Positions 57,799 to 64,000 of a stretch of DNA of 64,000 nt are shown in pieces. The notes under the pieces were generated by a model that saw only the letters and a list, made by a program, of their open reading frames with translations, ran no database searches and was not told where the DNA came from. The position numbers and the translations under genes are program-made. How positions within the stretch are numbered: the stretch's first letter is position 1; the number at the start of each line of letters is the position of its first letter. The DNA is from Cryptomeria japonica (Eukaryota > Streptophyta > Pinopsida > Cupressales > Cupressaceae): the NCBI RefSeq assembly GCF_030272615.1, contig NC_081405.1, positions 24,009,772 through 24,073,771 on the forward strand. The letters are read 5' to 3'.

Positions 57799-58841
57799 TG
57801 GATGATGGACTTGTAAAGCACTGAGAGTTGGGGGGGGGGGGGTGGGTGAATTGGTGAGACCAAAAATAAAACTACTTTAAACACTGACCGGTAGAAATAC
57901 TTAACAAGTTTGTTAAACAATATGCATGCAAACCAAAATGATATAACAACATCCACAATAAGTATAACATCCACCATAACACAAGTGTTTATATGTGGAA
58001 AACCCAAATAGGTAAAAACCACGGTGAGATGGGACTCACAAGTTAACTATCACAAGATAACTGACCATGGTTAACTATCTGCTCAGAAATCCTTTAATCA
58101 ATGGACGATTTCTAAATCCAAACTAATGGATCACCTGGTTAGAGGATTTGTACAATGAAGCTTGTTAGAGCTTACCTGGTTAGGGGATTTGATTCTTGCA
58201 ATGATTAGAAAACAATAGGTAGTTTGATCTAGTAGTAGCACAACTTGCTTGTATAGATCCTTTTCTGCACACTCAACACTTCTTTACCATCATACTCTGC
58301 AACTTAATACTTCTGCCTTCGCACATAACATATCTCCTTCGCTCATACAAAATGATTCATTGTTATGTCAATATATAGACATTTATATTTCATGTCGGCC
58401 TCTAGAAATCATATCACAATTACCTAGGTGCAGTGTATCTGGTCAAACAATCATAACACGTCACAAAAATATTGCCAAAAAATGTCGGTAAGGATAACTC
58501 ATCACGACTAGTGATAACTCATCACATAATCAATGAGTACCACTTGGAATAATCAATACCGGTTGGAGTTAAACATATAAACCATTTATCCTTAGATGCT
58601 CCTCTGATAATCTCCGTTGGATATTCATGTTGATGCCGAGTTAAGTATAATCACTGGTTGTCTCCATGCATATACCGGTTGTCACCATGTACCGGTTAGA
58701 TATAAACCTCTAGTATACCGGTTGTAATATAAACAACTTTGAAGTCACACCGATAGACAATATGAACATATGTGTGTGTATGTGTTCCATCAATGACAAC
58801 ATATGATGAAGTTATTCATTACAATCATCATCAAGCCAACA
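57799..58841 (-). mobile_element. Copia family B, 3' LTR
   Basis: The minus strand starts TGTTGGCTTGATG after a polypurine tract. It shows the copia-type ending with TTCACCCACCCCCCCCC (57828-57846) near its 3' end. The lower boundary is set at a plus TGGATG near 57799; target duplication not confirmed. It shares style (ACCGGT, ACCGAG motifs, C-run) but little sequence with copia A. Confidence 0.75.
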
Positions 58842-58854
58842 ATCTCCTCCTTTG
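58842..58854 (-). other. Copia B polypurine tract
   Basis: Minus strand CAAAGGAGGAGAT abutting TGTTGGCTTG. Very similar to the copia A tract. Confidence 0.8.
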
Positions 58855-59040
58855 GCATTGATGGCAACACTTATAAAATTTTACAGTAATACCGCTAAGT
58901 GTGCTTACAAAAAAAAATTATACACATATACATATACCCCCCCTTCCTACATACATCATACAAAATTTTCACAACACAGATAAATATTTCTACTCCCCCT
59001 TTGACAACAATGCTAAATTGAAAAGCAATATATATATATG

Positions 59041-59085
<45 letters not shown>

Positions 59086-59123
59086 GTATATGTATATATA
59101 TAGATATATATATATACATATAC

Positions 59124-59184
<61 letters not shown>

Positions 59185-59207
59185 GATATATATATATGTA
59201 TATATAT

Positions 59208-59256
<49 letters not shown>

Positions 59257-59437
59257 TATATATATATATATAAGTTTTGTATCAAAATGTTTTACAGATA
59301 CAAAAACTTGAAAAACTGAATCAAGATTCATGCATTTCCAGCCTCATAAAAATAGCATTAAAGTTTCTCTTCAACTAAGATAAAGCATGTTCCCATGTCT
59401 CCAACAAGTTCTAAGTGAACTCAAGTGTAGACATAAT
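58855..59437. repeat. Copia B 3' spacer with long (TA)n / (TATG)n microsatellite
   Basis: 59027-59272 is an interrupted TA repeat with GATA and GTATA variants. The Ile/Tyr open frames on both strands here are artefacts of it. The rest is spacer without genes. Confidence 0.9.
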
Positions 59438-59899
59438 CTAAGTATGGAACTCTTCCATTGAATCAAGTGTACAGGTTTCTAGAGTAGCCAAAATAGCTTC
59501 TGCATTCTTGTAGGCTCTTTGCACTATGTCCACTTGGGATGTGAGTAGACTCTTCAATTCCTTTAGTGACCGGAGTATTTTAACTTTTTCAAGATCATAC
59601 ATATCTAACCTGTTTTGCAAATCATCCATAGATTTTCTAAAAGCAAAAATAGAATCTTGAAGTGGTACATATGCATTGCATATCTTCTCTAGCTCTTGCT
59701 CTATTTCAGTTCACCTAGTATTGATATTAGAATAAAAGAATGAAACATTAGAAGTAGATGCAAGATATTTCCCTCCTGTTTCAACAGCTTTTCTTAATAA
59801 ATCTTTATTAAGAGATAGAGCAAGTTTTCCTATATCAATCTCTTTCATAAGCTACTCTCCACGCTTCTTCCTATTATACCTTGCATATCTATTCCCCAT
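59438..59899 (-). pseudogene. Coiled-coil ORF between copia B pol position and 3' LTR
   Basis: The minus strand from about ATG 59899 (MGNRYARYNRKKRGE, one TAG) encodes EIDIGKLALSLNKDLLRKAV, later after a TGA EIEQELEKICNAYVPLQDS. The open 63 codons 59629-59438 are rich in Leu/Lys/Glu heptads (DLQNRLDMYDLEKVKILRSL). Probably a long coiled coil. It lies where some copia elements carry an extra 3' ORF after RNase H. I do not recognise the family; two or more stops break it. Confidence 0.45.
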
Positions 59900-59964
59900 T
59901 AGTTTCCTTGTGTTGAAATATGGGTCCCCTATTTTTTGCTTTATGTTGCTTTGTTCTTTTGGCT

Positions 59965-60475
59965 TTTGTTTCTTTTACCTCGAAACCCCGAGACTTCGGG
60001 GTTTTGAGGTCTCTTTTTATTCTTTTACTTTCACCAACCTTGAAACTTCGGGCCCTCGGAGTACCGAGGTTGGTCTCCTTCTTCTCTATTTTGTGTTATT
60101 TACCTCGAAACTCCAGTATCCCGGAGTTCCAAGGTATGTTTTTGTTGATCAACCTCGGAACTCTGAAGTCCCGAGGTTGATTCTTTTGTTCTGGCTTTTC
60201 TTTTCTTCACCTTGGAACCCCGGACCTCCAGAGTCCCGAGGTCAGTTTCTTTGTCTTTTGTTTTGTGTTCTTTACCTCGAAACTCTGGAGTCCCGAGGTG
60301 CATTGTGTCTGATCCACCCTAGAACCCTAGAGTCCCAAGATGGATCCTTGCTTGCTTGCTTCTCTACCTCAGAACCTCGGAACTTCGGAGTCCTGAGGTG
60401 GAGTGTTTTATCTTATGTCTTTCTGCTGAGCTCGGAACCTCGGGACCCCGGAGTCCCGAGGTCCTGTTTAAAGCA
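59965..60475. repeat. Palindrome array, upstream block
   Basis: About nine imperfect palindromes of ~30 bp spaced 45-65 bp. Consensus ACCTCGGAAC-n-GTYCCGAGGT; examples CCTCGAAACCCCGAGACTTC at 59979 and GCTCGGAACCTCGGGACCCC at 60430. Linkers are T-rich. It lies just before the TATA box at 60502. Confidence 0.8.
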
Positions 60476-60501
60476 CTCATATGGACAGGTTCAGGAGGGG
60501 G

Positions 60502-60509
60502 TATAAATA
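60502..60509 (+). promoter_or_regulatory. TATA box upstream of the unknown ORF
   Basis: TATAAATA in GGGGGTATAAATATG. It would start a transcript near 60535 running into the 60630 donor site. Confidence 0.5.
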
Positions 60510-60629
60510 TGAATAATGAACTTTTAAAGTTCATTTGTGCATTCAGAGCTCTTGCTTCCTTGTTTACTAACTGCGAGCCTCTGAATTGTCGAGCTTCCTT
60601 TTACATTCTTGGGCATTTTGATTCAGCAG

Positions 60630-61235
60630 GTAGGTGATTTTTCTTGCTCTTTTGGTCGTTTGTAGGTTAGATCTTTTTTTTTCTCTTTGTCATGAGTTTT
60701 GTTTTTGTTTTCTTCTTTTCTCATTTTTTGTGTTTTCTTGCGTGTCCCTGCGTGTCCTATTTCCTACCCTGGACTCCCGGAGTTCCGAGTTAATTGCTCT
60801 TCCCCGGAACCTAGGAGTTCTGATATTTTGTTGAGCTTACCTTTAATGACCTTGGAACCCAGGAGTTCTGGATTATTTTTCTTTTTGTGAGAAAGTGCTA
60901 TCACCTAGCCCGAAACCCCGGAGTTCTGAGGTCTACCTTTTATAAGTCCTATTGGTTATTTTTTTTATTTGGCTCAGGATCACGAGATCCCAAGATGAGC
61001 CTAAATTACCTACCCTAGAATATTGAAATCATTTGTTATCTACCTAGCCCGGAACTCTGGAGTTCCAGACTTCATCCATGAGTACCTAGCCTAGAACCCT
61101 GGAACCCCAAAGTTCCGAACCCTATTTTAAAAAGAAAAAACTCCTTACCCCGAGACTCTGGAACCCTAAAGTCCCAAAGTGAATGAACTTTTTTATGTTT
61201 TTGATAAGGAGTTGATCCTCATTTTCTTCTTACAG
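60630..61235 (+). other. Putative leader intron with second palindrome block
   Basis: CAGCAG|GTAGGTG donor and TTTTCTTCTTACAG acceptor, 15 bp before ATG 61250. The interior (60760-61185) carries about eight more palindromes, e.g. CTGGACTCCCGGAGTTCCGA and AGCCCGGAACTCTGGAGTTC. T-rich first part. Confidence 0.5.
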
Positions 61236-61249
61236 GTTTAGGTAGTTAG

Positions 61250-64000
61250 ATGGACTCATCTTCTAGCAAAAGAAGCAAAGATATTGACAAACTTCCAGCT
61301 ACCATGAAATACCACTATCAAGGACACGTGTACTCCTCAAAGTTGGATGATCAAGTCAAATGGGTCACTGACACGGAAATTGGCCATATCAAAATTGAAT
61401 ATATTAGAACCCAGCTAGATAAGCCAAGATTGGAGGCCCTACACAGGAGAGTTAAAAGATCAGGCCTAGTGGAGACAACTATCTTTCTGTAATCAGTGCA
61501 AGCACCATAATTTATAATGACAATTGCTCAGTTCTATGACCCGAATACTAGAAAGTGCACTGATGCATAGGGAAAGATAGTTATAGACTTGTCTCCTGAC
61601 ATGATGGGATTTGTGTTCGGTATCCCAACCAGAGATGAGATATTCCTCTCATTTGAAGAGGAGACCTTAAAGGTATGGAATGACAAAGTTGTAGCAAACA
61701 AAAGGCACATGAATGAAAACTGGTTGGAGGAAGAGAGAAAAACAGGTCTCAAGGTAGCAGAAATCCTAAGGGTAGACTTCAAGAAGCCCCAAAGGGACTT
61801 GATTATTATGTTGAGCAGGGCCTTTGGCAAGCCTGATTTTAAACATTTCTATCCATGGATGTTCTAGTTTATGACCACTATCCTAATAGGAAAACAATAT
61901 TTTGATTGGCCACAGATCCTCTCTAACAACATCTGCAAACAAATAAAGGAAGTCCACCAGACCCAAAAATTATTTTTCACATCTTATGTCATCTAGGTGG
62001 CTACCAGAGCTAGAAAGTTTCTGGGACTACAAGTAGAGGATCAGTTAGGGGATGAGAAAGGATAGAAGAAGGTATGGGAATATTATTCCCAACTCCCACT
62101 AGTCAATGCAAAGTCTTATTTCAAAAGAATTAATGATGCCTTCATTTTTTTGGTAATAATTAAATTAATAGGAGACACAGGATACCGGATTAGCTCGGAG
62201 GCCATGGCTATTATTTGAGAGTGGGCATGTTGGTTTATCCAAAATCCATGCTCTACTTACATTAGGGTCAGCGGATTCACGGGGAACCCAATGTTGCTTC
62301 CCAGGTACTACAATGATAGAGTAATTTTGTTGGAATATGTAAGATAACTTTTGGGCCTCCAATCTCTCTTATCATCAAAGCATAAAACATGTATTGATTT
62401 TTCAGTATCTATTGGATACTTCTCATGCTCAAAGATACAGGTTTCAAAGATAACAAAGCCAGACCTTCAAGATTTGAACTTAAAAGAATATGCTTATGCT
62501 AGGGAATTTTATGATCCCTACGGGAAGCTCAAACAAGCTATGCCCAAGGCATATGATGGACACAAGCTGAGAATGGAGGATTTTTGGGCCAACCTCCAGA
62601 ACAGTTTTGAGGTCAGAGAGAAAAATTATAAATAGGTTATCTATGCCACAGATAAGAGATTTATATATTGAGACCAATCTCCCTAAAGACCTCAGGGATG
62701 ATGGAGACCTACTCGATGCGACTTATAAACAATTAGAAATTGATAAGAAGCCCCTCTCCCCAATAAGGTGGTCCATGAATGAGGATGTGAATATAGAAAA
62801 GATTTCTCAAGTGGTCATCAATAGGACCAAACAATGGCTAAGCCAAAGGGTCAGGCCGAGCACCTCAAAGGGAAAACAAAAGGAGTCTACCTCATGGGTA
62901 CCTTAGTTAAGGGGTTATAAGGAGTATGCTTGGAAGATGAGATCAAACTAAAGAAAGAATACATCTACTGACCCTGATGAAGAAGTGTGGCCCCAAGATA
63001 GCAATGAGGACTTATTGAAGAAACTCCAGGAGAAGATGAGGGAGTCTGAGCTATTGAAGAAGGCAATAGACCTTGGAGTGACTGATGGATTAGGAGCAAT
63101 ACCACTGGCTAAAGTCCTCCCACCAAGGACAACTATAGGGCAGACTACAGGAGAGGGTACCCAGGAGCAGAAGGAAGAAATAAAAATTACTAAAGATATA
63201 CCTACTCAACCACCTCCAACAGCTGCCAAACAGGATCCAGGTACTAATGCCCCTGCACCACCACGAGTTAACATACCCGTAGGGCAGCCTGGAGTGCAAG
63301 GTTTCAGGTCTAGCACCAAAGGAATAATATTTAGGAACATTGAATCTGAGTCAAATCACTAGGAAGAGGATCTCGAGTAGCATCAGCCACTAGGAGGCAA
63401 GAAAGAAGGGGATGAGGCAGAGGACCTATCGAGTGAAAGATTAGTTCTAACCCCTCAAGATCAAGAGGACCTCCTCAAGGACATAGCAGCCGGGCAAGAT
63501 GAGGCGGGGATGGATGATGAAGAAAAGATGTTTGGAGAAGAGGTCAGTGGAAAATTGGGAGAATTACATAGACAGTAGGCTCTCCAAAAAAAATTAGCTC
63601 GCCAAGTTGTCCCACCTCAAGACTCCACGAAAACAGAGGTAGAGGAAAGAGATGAAGCAGAGGAGAAAGCAAAGGTCCATGTTATAACTGCAGATATAGT
63701 GTCACATCAAGGTGACAAGAATGAAGATATAACGCAATGGCTCGAGTTCACTTTTGAAAAGAAAAAGAGAAAAGCAAAGCTTCCTAAGGTCACTTTGCAA
63801 CAGGAGCCACCAAAGGTTAAGAAGCCAAAAACCATACATTATCTATAAAAAATAGGCTCTGGTAAAGTGATTGCAGATGTGGCAATTCCAATCCAAGCCG
63901 AGGCACAAAATTCCCCTAAGTATCAAATATCCCAGGTAAATTTGGGTAAACAAACCAAGTGGGGAGAGCTGGATACTTTGGAATTAGCCACAAGTGTTGT
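61250..64000 (+). pseudogene. Long decayed ORF of unknown function (possible retroelement accessory ORF)
   Basis: One frame from ATG 61250 to about 62635 holds protein-like sequence through at least seven stops. It then shifts by one frame to about 63362 and beyond the window. Features: MKYHYQGHVYSS, FYDPNTRKCTDA, VIDLSPDMMGFVFGIPTRDE, NENWLEEERKTGLKVAEI, FTGNPMLLPRYYNDRVILLE. The later part is Lys/Glu/Pro-rich, ending QWLEFTFEKKKRKAKLPKV near 63740-63800. No gag, protease or RT motif. I recall such sequences only as repeated, uncharacterised plant proteins. It could be an ORF1 upstream of gag in a Tat/Ogre-like element, whose gag would lie past 64000. Confidence 0.55.

Noticed and set aside
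58895-59331. Overlapping Ile/Tyr-rich ORFs on both strands
   Set aside because: They are translations of the TA microsatellite; no start context or non-repeat sequence supports a gene.

Overview
This window looks like intergenic DNA from a land plant with a very large, repeat-choked genome. A gymnosperm such as a conifer is my best guess, but that is inference from the repeat density and the plant-type families, not a match. Almost everything is decayed transposable-element DNA nested in other elements. There is one apparently intact host gene: a plant DUF604 / glycosyltransferase-31-like membrane protein at 31366-33670 (plus strand, three coding exons, the last intron of GC-AG type).

Layout. 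1-4100: a minus-strand Ty3/gypsy remnant (RNase H, retropepsin, gag, primer-binding site, LTR promoter) with no reverse transcriptase. 4709-6620: L1-type LINE 1. 6620-15398: a Ty1/copia structure whose two LTRs (6620-8151 and 14016-15398) face plus, but whose core (9239-12805) is another copy of the same family in reverse. 15399-21560: LINE 2 (ORF1, endonuclease, RT, zinc-finger tail), split by a solo LTR at 17322-18222. 21560-26120: AT-rich DNA with a diverged tandem duplication and a fold-back element. 26126-27440: a broken hAT transposase, abutted by LINE 3 (27445-29760). 29835-30440: a fold-back cluster made of ~100-bp direct repeats in inverted orientation, just upstream of the host gene. 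34551-36200: tandem duplications and a non-LTR RT scrap. 36208-45833: gypsy element 1, minus strand, with LTRs, polypurine tract, gag and primer-binding site but no pol; its 5' LTR is cut. 45834-47527: copia LTR and gag start, minus strand. 49050-54454: gypsy element 2 pol (RT, RNase H, integrase), minus, interrupted by an 830-bp insert. 54455-57798: gypsy element 3 (LTR, polypurine tract, proline/lysine repeat domain, retropepsin). 57799-59900: a copia 3' LTR, polypurine tract and a coiled-coil ORF, minus. 59965-64000: an array of imperfect palindromes around a TATA box, a spliced-looking leader and a decayed long ORF of unknown function.

The most informative structural result is that the copia 5' end at 47527 (minus) and the copia 3' end at 15398 (plus) carry the same 5-bp flank, GGTAG. 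Joining the two flanks across that duplication gives a continuous LINE ORF1 reading frame. They therefore look like the two ends of one insertion, now 32 kb apart and in opposite orientation. Either the block holding the host gene was inverted with breakpoints in repeats, or the assembly is misjoined there. Other points of note are a 37-nt tRNA-Lys-like tract at a gypsy primer-binding site, the palindrome array, and a pol-less gypsy that shares its 3' region with a pol-bearing relative. All identities come from reading motifs by eye; no database search was run.
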